Assembly: GCA_051251725.1 (NCBI GenBank)
Contig: JBPOFN010000065.1
Location: 1-16,780 of the forward strand
Direction of reading: 5' to 3'
DNA length: 16,780 nucleotides
Source: JALZUE01 sp051251725
GTDB taxonomy: Bacteria; Pseudomonadota; Gammaproteobacteria; Enterobacterales; Alteromonadaceae
The notes under the pieces were generated by a model. It saw only the letters and a list, made by a program, of their open reading frames with translations. It was not told where the DNA came from and made no database searches. Positions 1-6,551 of this stretch are shown in pieces. A program made the translations under genes and the position numbers. Position 1 is the stretch's first letter; the number at the start of each line of letters is the position of its first letter.

Positions 1-105
1 TGACGGGTATTAGTCTTTGAAATGAATTTTGTGTTTCACACCAAAGATGAATGATTATTGAAGTGGTAGAGTCCACTTTTTCGTCATCCCCGCGCAGGCG
101 GGGAA
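1..105. repeat. Direct repeat copy 1 (spacer plus left palindromic arm)
   Basis: This block matches 169-273 at a constant offset of 168 bases, with one mismatch seen (T at 78, C at 246). It starts with TGACG, which in the second copy is the tail of a right arm. An earlier repeat unit therefore probably ends at the window edge. It comprises a 76-base spacer (6-81) followed by a left arm (82-105). The match suggests a recent tandem duplication of spacer plus unit. No gene is seen in it. Confidence 0.9.
61..80 (+). other. Small hairpin followed by a short T run in the spacer
   Basis: AAGTGG (61-66) pairs with CCACTT (73-78) across a six-base loop and is followed by Ts. It could be a weak intrinsic terminator for a gene upstream of the window. 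The stem is only six pairs, and its second copy (229-246) has lost the outermost pair, so this call is tentative. Confidence 0.25.
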
Positions 106-173
106 CTAGGGAATAGGTTTAATTGTGCATAAAAGCGCACACTAGATTCCCGACAAGTAACTCGGGAATGACG
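82..173. mobile_element. Short paired-palindrome repeat unit (REPIN/MITE-like), copy 1
   Basis: The unit begins with the left arm (82-106), whose TCCCCGC/GCGGGGA stem closes on a GCAG loop. It ends with the right arm (142-173), whose ATTCCCGA/TCGGGAAT stem closes on an eight-base loop. The outer ends CGTCAT and ATGACG are inverted copies of each other. The inner 35 bases carry no ORF. The last 45 bases closely match those of the unit at 661-755. Two inverted hairpin arms around a short core is the layout of REPIN or MITE-like non-autonomous elements. Mobility is inferred and no target-site duplication was seen. Confidence 0.75.
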
Positions 174-273
174 GGTATTAGTCTTTGAAATGAATTTTGT
201 GTTTCACACCAAAGATGAATGATTATTGAAGTGGTAGAGTCCACTCTTTCGTCATCCCCGCGCAGGCGGGGAA
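169..273. repeat. Direct repeat copy 2 (spacer plus left palindromic arm)
   Basis: This is the second copy of the 1-105 block. The two copies diverge immediately after the left arm: copy 1 continues into a short repeat core, whereas copy 2 continues into the leader of the GIY-YIG gene. The breakpoint between shared and unique sequence therefore lies at the inner edge of the palindromic arm. Confidence 0.9.
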
Positions 274-293
274 ACAATTAACTAAAAAATAAC

Positions 294-298
294 AAGGA
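294..298 (+). promoter_or_regulatory. Ribosome binding site of the GIY-YIG gene
   Basis: AAGGA lies five bases before the ATG at 304, supporting that start. It sits inside the repeat unit, so the gene carries its own translation signal. Confidence 0.7.
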
Positions 299-303
299 TT
301 GTT

Positions 304-591
304 ATGAAAAACCCAGTAGTTTATATACTAGCTAGTAAGCCAAATGGAACGTTATATATTGGTGTAACTAGTGATTTAATACAGCGAATATGGCAACATA
401 AAAATGAACTAGTAGATGGGTTTACTAAAAAGTATAAAATAAAAAATTTAGTTTACTTTGAACAATATGACGATATGTATACAGCTGTTAGTCGAGAAAA
501 AACATTAAAAAAATGGAATAGAGACTGGAAAATAAGATTGATAGAAAAAGATAACCCGTATTGGAAAGATCTCTATCAAGGTTTGTTATAA
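304..591 (+). CDS. Small GIY-YIG family endonuclease
   Basis: This 95-residue protein is a stand-alone GIY-YIG nuclease domain of the YhbQ/COG2827 type. The first motif strand is VYIL (Y7), the second is YIG at residues 18-20, the catalytic arginine is probably R28 in the QRIWQHK segment, and the metal-binding glutamate is probably E65 in the SREKTLKKW helix. The length fits the single-domain family; there is no DNA-binding or helicase extension, signal peptide or membrane segment. The family cuts DNA, but the role of these small chromosomal members is poorly settled. The start is supported by AAGGA five bases upstream. The gene is flanked on both sides by palindromic repeat arms and shows no link to the polysaccharide genes. 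A role in moving or processing those repeats is plausible but not shown. It could instead be a repair-type nuclease that landed in a repeat-rich gap. Confidence 0.9.
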   Translation: MKNPVVYILASKPNGTLYIGVTSDLIQRIWQHKNELVDGFTKKYKIKNLVYFEQYDDMYTAVSREKTLKKWNRDWKIRLIEKDNPYWKDLYQGLL

Positions 592-660
592 AGGCTGAAT
601 AATAGTGCTAGATCCCCGACAAGATCCTCGGGGATGACGTAAGTATGAACGCTAACCTAT

Positions 661-755
661 CGTCATCCCCGCGCAGGCGGGGAACCATAGAGTAATATGC
701 AGCTTGTACATTAAAAGCGAAAACTAGATTCCCGACAAGTAACTCGGGAATGACG
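661..755. mobile_element. Short paired-palindrome repeat unit (REPIN/MITE-like), copy 2
   Basis: The left arm (661-685) and right arm (724-755) enclose about 38 bases without a gene. The right arm is identical over 32 bases to that at 142-173. The core differs from copy 1 except for the final stretch with AAAAGCG. The unit follows the gene-bearing unit after a 21-base spacer (640-660). Confidence 0.75.
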
Positions 756-769
756 AGTACGCTCACTCT

Positions 770-794
770 CGTCATCCCCGCGCAGGCGGGGAAC
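770..794. repeat. Orphan left palindromic arm upstream of the first glycosyltransferase gene
   Basis: This is a 25-base copy of the left arm (CGTCATCCCC... with a GCAG-loop hairpin), 14 bases after the previous unit. No matching right arm follows before the gene at 835. Lying about 40 bases before a start codon, its hairpin would fall in the leader or promoter of the operon and might influence transcription. No clear -35/-10 pair was found between it and the gene. Confidence 0.75.
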
Positions 795-834
795 CATTGC
801 CTCAGGTTGAAAGCCAAGGCATAAACTAACAAAA

Positions 835-2031
835 ATGAATAACGGAAAATATGTGAATATTTTAACTATATCAAGTCTTTACCCAAATAATCGTGATATT
901 AAACACGGTATTTTTGTTGAAACGCGTTTACGTCATTTGGTAAAAGATTTTCCAGAGGTAAAACCTACCGTTATTGCACCTGTGCCTTGGTTTCCATTTG
1001 CATCGCCAAAATTTGGCAGTTATGCAACTTATGCTGGCGTAGTTGCCAAAGAAAAAAGAAATGGTATTGAAGTGCATCATCCTAAATATTTAGTGATCCC
1101 TAAAATAGGCATGTATTTAACCCCATTTTTTATGAAATTGACGATTTCACGAACAGTTAAAAAATTAATCAAACAAGGTCAGCAGTTTGATGTTATTGAC
1201 GGGCATTACTTTTATCCTGATGGCGTTGCAATAGCTAAAGTGGCAACACAATTTAATTTACCTTTTACCTGTACTGCCAGAGGTACGGATATCAACCTAA
1301 TCCCTCAGTTGCCTATAGCGCGTAAAATGATCGAACAAGTTTTTAAACAAGCTTCACATATGATGACCGTATGCCAAGCACTCAAAGATGAAATGCTAAC
1401 CTTAGGTGCGCAGGAAAATAAAGTAACAACCTTAAGAAATGGTGTTGATTTAGATTTATTCACCGCATCCAACGAGCAAGAGCAAGCGGCACTTAAATCT
1501 GAGTTAAATATTAGCGGTAAACTTATTATGTCGGTTGGTTGGCTTATTGAACGTAAAGGCCACTACCTCGTTATTGAAGCGATGAAAAACATCGACAATG
1601 CGACCCTTGCTATTGCAGGTAACGGCCCTGATTTAGCTAAACTTGAAAAATTAGTTAACGAATTTAATTTACAAAATAAAGTGATATTTTTAGGTGCGCT
1701 GCCGCAACCTGAATTAAACAAATGGTTTCAAGCGGCCGATGTTAGCGTATTAGCTTCAAGCCGTGAAGGCTGGGCTAATGTGTTATTAGAGTCGATGGCG
1801 TCAGGCACAGCTGTGGTTGCTACCAATGTGTGGGGCACACCCGAAGTTGTTGCTTCGCCAGAGGCGGGAGTTTTAGTTGAGCGCAGTGCGAGCGATATTG
1901 CTCGTGGCATTGAAACGTTAATCAATAATCCGCCGATGAGAGCATTAACTCGGCAATATGCAGAAAAGTTTGATTGGCATTCAACCTCGAAAGGGCAATT
2001 TGACATTTTTTCAAAGATAAAAAAAGCATGA
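835..2031 (+). CDS. Glycosyltransferase family 4 (GT-B), first gene of the polysaccharide operon
   Basis: This 398-residue cytoplasmic or membrane-associated glycosyltransferase transfers a sugar from a nucleotide-sugar donor during oligosaccharide assembly; the sugar cannot be read from sequence. It has two Rossmann-like halves: an N-terminal acceptor half (about 1-200, opening with ILTISSLYP and carrying HGIFVETR) and a C-terminal donor half. The linker has RNGVD (201-205). The donor site has ERKGH (239-243), GNGP (262-265) and the E-x7-E pair E311/E319 in REGWANVLLES, all typical of GT4. No signal peptide is seen. The ATG at 835 has a poor ribosome site; an in-frame GTG at 853, preceded by CGGA, is an alternative that loses six residues. 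Its stop overlaps the next start by four bases (ATGA), implying translational coupling. Confidence 0.92.
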   Translation: MNNGKYVNILTISSLYPNNRDIKHGIFVETRLRHLVKDFPEVKPTVIAPVPWFPFASPKFGSYATYAGVVAKEKRNGIEVHHPKYLVIPKIGMYLTPFFMKLTISRTVKKLIKQGQQFDVIDGHYFYPDGVAIAKVATQFNLPFTCTARGTDINLIPQLPIARKMIEQVFKQASHMMTVCQALKDEMLTLGAQENKVTTLRNGVDLDLFTASNEQEQAALKSELNISGKLIMSVGWLIERKGHYLVIEAMKNIDNATLAIAGNGPDLAKLEKLVNEFNLQNKVIFLGALPQPELNKWFQAADVSVLASSREGWANVLLESMASGTAVVATNVWGTPEVVASPEAGVLVERSASDIARGIETLINNPPMRALTRQYAEKFDWHSTSKGQFDIFSKIKKA

Positions 2032-3155
2032 AAATATTATATCACCACCGTATCGCCTCAAAAGACGGCCAGTATGTCCATGTAGAAGAAATTATTAAAG
2101 CACTGCGAAAGCTTGGTCATGAAGTGATTATTGTTGCCCCTAAAATTGCTGAGCATTCAGAGTTTGGTAGTGATGGTGGCTGGGTTGATGTGCTAAAAGC
2201 CAAATTACCTAAATGGTTTTATGAATGTTTAGAGTTTTCTTATAGCTTTTATGCCTTTTTAAAATTGGCAAAAGCGATAATTAAACACAAGCCTGATTGC
2301 ATTTATGAACGCTGCAATATCTTTTTGCCCGCGGGTATTTGGGCGAAAAAATTGTTTAAAATTCCGCTGCAATTAGAAGTTAATTCACCGCTTTATAATG
2401 AACGCAAAAAATACGGTGGCATTTCCCTTGATTGGTTAGCCAAATGGTCTGAAAACTATGTATGGCGTAACGCTGACCGGGTATTGCCGGTTACCAAAGT
2501 GATGGCAAGTTATATTGAAGCGGTTGGCGTACCTGCCGAGCGCATTACTGTGATCCCGAATGGGGTTGATATTGACATTTTTACGCCAAAAAATGCGGCT
2601 AATCGCGCACCAGAATTTAAAGATAAATTAGTAGTCGGTTTTGTCGGCTTTTGCCGTGAATGGCACAAGCTCGATCAAGTATTAGACTTATTAGCGAAAG
2701 TTGAACAAGACAACTTGTTCTTTTTAGTGGTTGGCGACGGCCCCGTAATTAATGATTTAAAAGCACAAGCGGCTAGCTTAGGTATTGCTGACAAATTTCA
2801 GTCGACCGGTTTAGTTAAACGTGAAGAAATGCCTTATTGGCTTGATCAAATTGATATTGCCTTACAGCCTGCGGTAACACCTTGGGCTTCACCATTAAAA
2901 ATGATTGAATACCTCGCCAAAGGTTTAGCGATAGTCGCGCCAGACTCCGACAATATTCAAGAGCTGTTATCAAACAACAACAGCTGTTTATTTGCCGAAG
3001 ACGACCTTGCCGGTATGATTGAGCAAATTAAACGACTAATTGAAAGTGAAACGCTGCGCCAAGCATTATCAGAAAATGCCTTCGCGACTATTGAACAATT
3101 ACAGTTATCTTGGCTGGGTAATGCCCAGAAAATCATCGATGGCTATAAAATTTAA
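2028..3155 (+). CDS. Glycosyltransferase family 4 (GT-B)
   Basis: This 375-residue protein has the GT4 layout: an N-terminal acceptor domain from MKILYHHRI with GHEVIIVAP at 30-38, the hinge PNGVD (177-181), a glycine-rich GDGP (236-239), and the donor loop SPLKMIEYLAKG (288-299). Only the second glutamate of the usual E-x7-E pair is present (E294); the first position is tryptophan. This is common in the SPLK-type branch and does not imply inactivity. It probably adds one sugar to a lipid-linked oligosaccharide on the cytoplasmic face; donor and acceptor are unknown. The start overlaps the preceding stop by four bases. A 22-base gap with a good AGGA site separates it from the small ORF that follows. 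Confidence 0.92.
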   Translation: MKILYHHRIASKDGQYVHVEEIIKALRKLGHEVIIVAPKIAEHSEFGSDGGWVDVLKAKLPKWFYECLEFSYSFYAFLKLAKAIIKHKPDCIYERCNIFLPAGIWAKKLFKIPLQLEVNSPLYNERKKYGGISLDWLAKWSENYVWRNADRVLPVTKVMASYIEAVGVPAERITVIPNGVDIDIFTPKNAANRAPEFKDKLVVGFVGFCREWHKLDQVLDLLAKVEQDNLFFLVVGDGPVINDLKAQAASLGIADKFQSTGLVKREEMPYWLDQIDIALQPAVTPWASPLKMIEYLAKGLAIVAPDSDNIQELLSNNNSCLFAEDDLAGMIEQIKRLIESETLRQALSENAFATIEQLQLSWLGNAQKIIDGYKI

Positions 3156-3168
3156 TTAATATTTTATT

Positions 3169-3172
3169 AGGA
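3169..3172 (+). promoter_or_regulatory. Ribosome binding site of the small ORF at 3178
   Basis: AGGA lies five bases before the ATG at 3178. It is one of the better Shine-Dalgarno matches in the operon. Because the small ORF overlaps the next gene's start, this site probably also governs translation of the ligase-like gene. Confidence 0.6.
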
Positions 3173-3177
3173 ATATT

Positions 3178-3285
3178 ATGGAAACCTTTTTATTTGGTGT
3201 TTATATCGTAGTAAGCGTATATGTTTGCTGGCTAGGGCTTAAGTTTGATGAAGATACTTACCCAGAAAAAAGAGAAAAAGAATAA
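3178..3285 (+). CDS. Small predicted membrane peptide (35 residues), function unknown
   Basis: This short ORF starts at an ATG with AGGA five bases upstream. It encodes a hydrophobic stretch from about residue 4 to 21 (FLFGVYIVVSVYVCWLGL) followed by a charged tail (FDEDTYPEKREKE). That gives one transmembrane helix and a small soluble end. Its stop shares one base with the start codon of the next gene (TAATG at 3283-3287), a typical coupling arrangement. Position between a glycosyltransferase and the ligase/polymerase-like protein suggests it may be a small partner or stabiliser of that membrane protein. Alternatively it may act only as a leader cistron. I recognise no family. The good ribosome site, the clean stop/start overlap and the coherent hydrophobic-charged pattern support it as real. 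Confidence 0.6.
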   Translation: METFLFGVYIVVSVYVCWLGLKFDEDTYPEKREKE

Positions 3286-4577
3286 TGAGAGGCTTAGCAT
3301 TATTATTGGCCTTACCTTTTTTAGTATTTGCAGCAATTAAAAGGCCGTTTATTGCTTTAGCTTTATGGGTATGGTCGGCATTGGTTCCTCCGCATGTATG
3401 GTCTTTTGGTGGTTTAGCTACTTCTATTCGTTGGAATTTTTTATTCGCCCTTATCACTATTTTTGGATTCTTTTTCAATAAGATAAAAAAAAATCCAGCT
3501 TCGGGATTGCTAGTTGTAGGTCTTATATTCTTTTTTCACACCACAATTACAACGTTGGTTAACTATGGTGATGGACCATATAACTGGTTACGTTGGGATT
3601 GGTTTATGCGGGTTATACTGTTGTTCGTTTTTTTGTGTTTAATGCTTCGAAAACAACTGCATTTTGAAGCTATAGCGTGGGCGGTTGCGCTTTCATTTTC
3701 ATTTAAAGCGTTTATTGAAGGGGCGAAAGTATTGAGCTCAGGCGGAGGGCATAATATTTTTGGGCTAACACCAGGCTTCAATGATAATAACCTGTCGGCG
3801 TTAGCTGCATTAATGGGGATTGCTTTTTTGTTGTTTTTAATCGATCAATATAAAAACAATATAACCTTAAAATACCCATTGCTGGGCTTATTATTTTTTA
3901 ATGTGTTATTTGTTTTAGGTAGTGATTCTAGAGGTGGCTTTGTTGGCTTAGTTATTTTAGGTATTTTTTATTTAATGAAAACTAAGCATAAGTTTAGAGT
4001 AGGCTTTATTCAATTAATCATTGGCTTGGTAGCTATTAATTTAATGTCTGCTGATTGGTTTGAGCGTATGGATACTATTTCTGAAGCTGAGCAAGATGGC
4101 TCCTTTATGGGAAGAGTTGTTTCTTGGAAATTGGCCATTCTTATGGCAATAAGAAGCCCGATAGTTGGTGGTGGGTTTGACTCAGCCTTTACCAACAGAG
4201 CAACAGTCGATAATTTAATGCTTGATTGGGATATGGTCAGTTTTATTCCAAGTCATACATTAGAGTTTGGTGATAAGGTTTATGTTGCTCACAGTATTTA
4301 TTTTCAAGTGTTAGCAGATCATGGGTTTATTGGTTTATTTCTATATTTATTAATGATGTTTATGGCATACGTTTCACTTGCTACAATCATGAAAAAGTCG
4401 CCAATTGATTGGCATAAAAATTTAGCTGAAAAATTAAAACTGGGGCTCGTTGTGTTTATGGTTTCTGGGGCGGCATTAAGCTCAGCATACAATGATTTGA
4501 TATTTACTATATTAGGCTGTACGGCAGCTTTGGGAGTTCAATACGGTTTAGCAATTCAAGAAAAGGCTGCAAAATAA
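3285..4577 (+). CDS. O-antigen ligase/polymerase-like membrane protein (Wzy_C type, resembling exosortase-A-associated ligases)
   Basis: This 430-residue polytopic inner-membrane protein has about ten or more hydrophobic segments. The order and wording of its motifs match the Wzy/WaaL group: SRGG at 215-218, a block RMDTISEAEQDGS (261-273) with R277 and W281, then GGGFDS (295-300), and after a periplasmic stretch AHSIYFQVLADHGFIG (335-350). These blocks and the N-terminus (RPFIALALWVWSALVPPH) resemble the TIGR03097 group, called putative O-glycosylation ligase, exosortase A system-associated; this comparison is from memory. Such proteins join undecaprenyl-linked glycans to an acceptor or polymerise repeat units on the periplasmic side. 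No exosortase or PEP-CTERM protein lies in the window. Polymerase versus ligase cannot be decided from sequence. The start overlaps the small ORF stop, and the stop abuts the next ATG. Confidence 0.85.
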   Translation: MRGLALLLALPFLVFAAIKRPFIALALWVWSALVPPHVWSFGGLATSIRWNFLFALITIFGFFFNKIKKNPASGLLVVGLIFFFHTTITTLVNYGDGPYNWLRWDWFMRVILLFVFLCLMLRKQLHFEAIAWAVALSFSFKAFIEGAKVLSSGGGHNIFGLTPGFNDNNLSALAALMGIAFLLFLIDQYKNNITLKYPLLGLLFFNVLFVLGSDSRGGFVGLVILGIFYLMKTKHKFRVGFIQLIIGLVAINLMSADWFERMDTISEAEQDGSFMGRVVSWKLAILMAIRSPIVGGGFDSAFTNRATVDNLMLDWDMVSFIPSHTLEFGDKVYVAHSIYFQVLADHGFIGLFLYLLMMFMAYVSLATIMKKSPIDWHKNLAEKLKLGLVVFMVSGAALSSAYNDLIFTILGCTAALGVQYGLAIQEKAAK

Positions 4578-5654
4578 ATGCGATTGTTATTTGTAATTAA
4601 TGATGTCTCTAATGTTGGCGGCACCGAAAGGGTAACCACGCATATTGCTAATTTAATGGTTGCGCAAGGTTTTACCGTTGATATTTTAAGTATTTATCAG
4701 CACAGCGCGGAAACCTTTTTTACTATTGACCCTGCAATCAAACAACTAAGCCTTTATCCTCACGCTATTTCGTTAATTAAATCGCTTATTCCGGCGTCAA
4801 TTAAATTAAAAAAAATTGCTAAAAATTACGACATTGTGGTGTTTTCAGACACTCAATTAAGCTTGTTGTCTAGTTTAGTGGCACTTACCACAAAAACTAA
4901 AGTAGTTGCTTGGGAACATTTTAATTCAAGTATTGTGACACGTTTTGGTAGCCGCTGGTTTGGTCGAAGGTTAGCCGCTTGGTTAAGTGATTTAGTGATT
5001 GTGTTGACCGAGCAAGACAAAAACAACTGGCACAAAAAATACTGTTTAAAAAATCCGATAAAAGTGATTGCTAACCCATCGGCCATTCAGGCCAAAATAG
5101 CCCCCATTACTGAACTGCGTTCTAATACTGTGGTATCGGTAGGGCGTTACACCGAGCAAAAGGGCTTTGATTTATTAGTGCAAAGCTGGGCGGCTATTGA
5201 TAAAAATACTCGCGCAGGCTGGCAGCTAAAAATTATCGGCCCCAATGGTAGCGCAAAGCCTGCCTTACAAGCACAAATTAAGTCACTGGGGTTAAACGAT
5301 GTAATATTAGACGGCCCATGCAATAATATGGCTGCGGTTTATAACAATGCTGATATTTATGTGATGAGCTCACGGTATGAAGGCTTTGGTTTAACGTTAA
5401 TTGAAGCAATGTCGAGTGCTTTACCGGTTATTGCTTTTGATTGCCCCATGGGCCCAGGCGAAATTATTGCGAAGCAATATGGTTTAATTGTACCTGCAGA
5501 GCATATTCAAGAGTTAAGCGAAGCATTAAGCAAATTATTATTAGATACCGACTTACGCCACACGTTATCAAATAAATCATTAATACGAGCGCAAGACTTT
5601 AGTGAACAGCATATTGCCAATATATGGCAACAAACGTTAAATAAATTACTGTAA
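4578..5654 (+). CDS. Glycosyltransferase family 4 (GT-B)
   Basis: This 358-residue GT4 enzyme has an N-terminal loop NVGGTERV (12-19), which binds around the donor phosphate in the family, and AWEHFN (111-116), typical of GT4 members in O-antigen and capsule clusters. VGRYTEQKGFDLL (188-200) opens the donor domain, and E268/E276 form the E-x7-E pair in YEGFGLTLIEAM. After it comes FDCPMGPGEII (288-297), seen in enzymes of the AmsD-like type. It probably adds a hexose or N-acetylhexosamine to the growing unit; specificity is not readable. The ATG directly follows the preceding TAA and lacks a clear Shine-Dalgarno site, so re-initiation is likely. Confidence 0.92.
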   Translation: MRLLFVINDVSNVGGTERVTTHIANLMVAQGFTVDILSIYQHSAETFFTIDPAIKQLSLYPHAISLIKSLIPASIKLKKIAKNYDIVVFSDTQLSLLSSLVALTTKTKVVAWEHFNSSIVTRFGSRWFGRRLAAWLSDLVIVLTEQDKNNWHKKYCLKNPIKVIANPSAIQAKIAPITELRSNTVVSVGRYTEQKGFDLLVQSWAAIDKNTRAGWQLKIIGPNGSAKPALQAQIKSLGLNDVILDGPCNNMAAVYNNADIYVMSSRYEGFGLTLIEAMSSALPVIAFDCPMGPGEIIAKQYGLIVPAEHIQELSEALSKLLLDTDLRHTLSNKSLIRAQDFSEQHIANIWQQTLNKLL

Positions 5655-6551
5655 ATGGATAAATTAATGGAAGATAAATTACTGCAAATTTGCGTTGTTG
5701 CCCACAATGAACAAGAACATATTTTAGGCTGTTTACAAAGTATTGAAGTCGCCATTGCAGCAGCAAATATTAGTCAATATTGTGTGCATATTATTAACAA
5801 TGGTAGTTCAGATAATACGCAAATTATTGCCGAAACGTTTTGTGCTGATAAAACACCATGGTTCGCCCATAATATAGCGCTGGGCGATAAAGCGAATGCC
5901 TTTAACTTAGGCGTGTATAACTATGCTACGGCCGATGCTTTAACGGTTTATATTGATGGCGACTGTAAAATTAGTGCGGGTACATTAAGCGCTTTTATTA
6001 CTGCTCATCAAGACAAGCCTAATGCTTATATTTATGCGGCAATTCCAATGACGCAAGGCAATACCACACAACAAACCATTAAAAATACCTTGGCAGGTAC
6101 AGCCCTAAGTGGAAATTTGTTTGCCCTTAGTGAGCAATTTATTAAAAAATTAAGAGAAAAATCGTTTAAGTTACCGGTTGGTTTAATTGGTGATGACAGT
6201 TTATTGGCTTGGGTATCAAGCCATGACTTTAAGTTAAGTAATGGTGTTATTTCTGGATACCTTGTCGGGGTAGAGGGCGCAAAATTTGAATATCATAGAT
6301 TAGCGCCTACATCTTGGTCGAATATCAAACTATATTACCGCCGTTTAACACGTTACAGCTTAAGGCATTTACAACAAAAGTGTATTAGAGAGTTTTTAAA
6401 TGAGCATGATGCTTTTGAAAAACTGCCTGAAAGCATTAATGCGCTGTATGAGCTTCATAAACCTGAACATATCCGTACAGAGGGGCTAGTAAATCAATAC
6501 TTTGATAAAAAGTCGGCAAAAATTTTAAAAAAATTAAAAGAAGATAAGTAA
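5655..6551 (+). CDS. Glycosyltransferase family 2 (GT-A)
   Basis: This 298-residue protein has a GT-A nucleotide-sugar domain. It contains ICVVAHNEQEHI (12-23), NNGSSDNT (48-55) and the metal-binding DxD as DGD at 101-103. A GDD at 179-181 sits where the catalytic acid motif is expected. A basic segment (about 227-245, YYRRLTRY) near the C-terminus may hold the protein at the membrane or bind diphosphate. No transmembrane helix is evident. It presumably adds one residue to the lipid-linked oligosaccharide. The ATG at 5655 abuts the previous stop; a second in-frame ATG at 5667 is an alternative, and neither has a good ribosome site. Confidence 0.88.
   Translation: MDKLMEDKLLQICVVAHNEQEHILGCLQSIEVAIAAANISQYCVHIINNGSSDNTQIIAETFCADKTPWFAHNIALGDKANAFNLGVYNYATADALTVYIDGDCKISAGTLSAFITAHQDKPNAYIYAAIPMTQGNTTQQTIKNTLAGTALSGNLFALSEQFIKKLREKSFKLPVGLIGDDSLLAWVSSHDFKLSNGVISGYLVGVEGAKFEYHRLAPTSWSNIKLYYRRLTRYSLRHLQQKCIREFLNEHDAFEKLPESINALYELHKPEHIRTEGLVNQYFDKKSAKILKKLKEDK

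Larger units (their letters stand above)
250..639 (+). mobile_element. Gene-bearing repeat unit: GIY-YIG gene between left and right palindromic arms
   Basis: The unit has the same ends as the short units. A left arm (250-273) is identical over 24 bases to the other three left arms, and a right arm (608-639) ends in ATGACG. Between them lies a single complete gene (304-591), starting 30 bases after the left arm and ending 16 bases before the right arm. The right arm differs from its relatives at five positions. Two of these, positions 7 and 26 of the arm, are partners in the stem (T-A in the short units, C-G here), so pairing is kept. The arrangement suggests a nuclease-carrying unit with the short units as derivatives. 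That relationship is inference. Confidence 0.6.

Noticed and set aside
1..303. Possible CRISPR array from the repeated CGTCATCCCCGC sequences
   Set aside because: Repeats are palindromic, occur in two orientations and two types, are spaced irregularly (14 to 390 bases), and one spacer is itself duplicated. No cas gene is near.
608..832. Minus-strand open frame of 74 codons
   Set aside because: It is made of translated palindromic repeats (pieces such as FPACAGMT and VPRLRGDDD), a frequent false gene in genomes with this repeat. It spans two repeat units and has no family features.
1728..2006. Minus-strand open frame inside the first glycosyltransferase gene
   Set aside because: It lies wholly within a strongly supported + strand GT4 gene and encodes no recognisable domain. 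Similar antisense frames at 3563-3781, 4853-5086, 7418-7678, 14229-14432 and 15228-15500 were dropped for the same reason.
3239..3478. Minus-strand open frame across the small ORF and the ligase start
   Set aside because: It has no ribosome site or family match, and it overlaps two better supported + strand genes.
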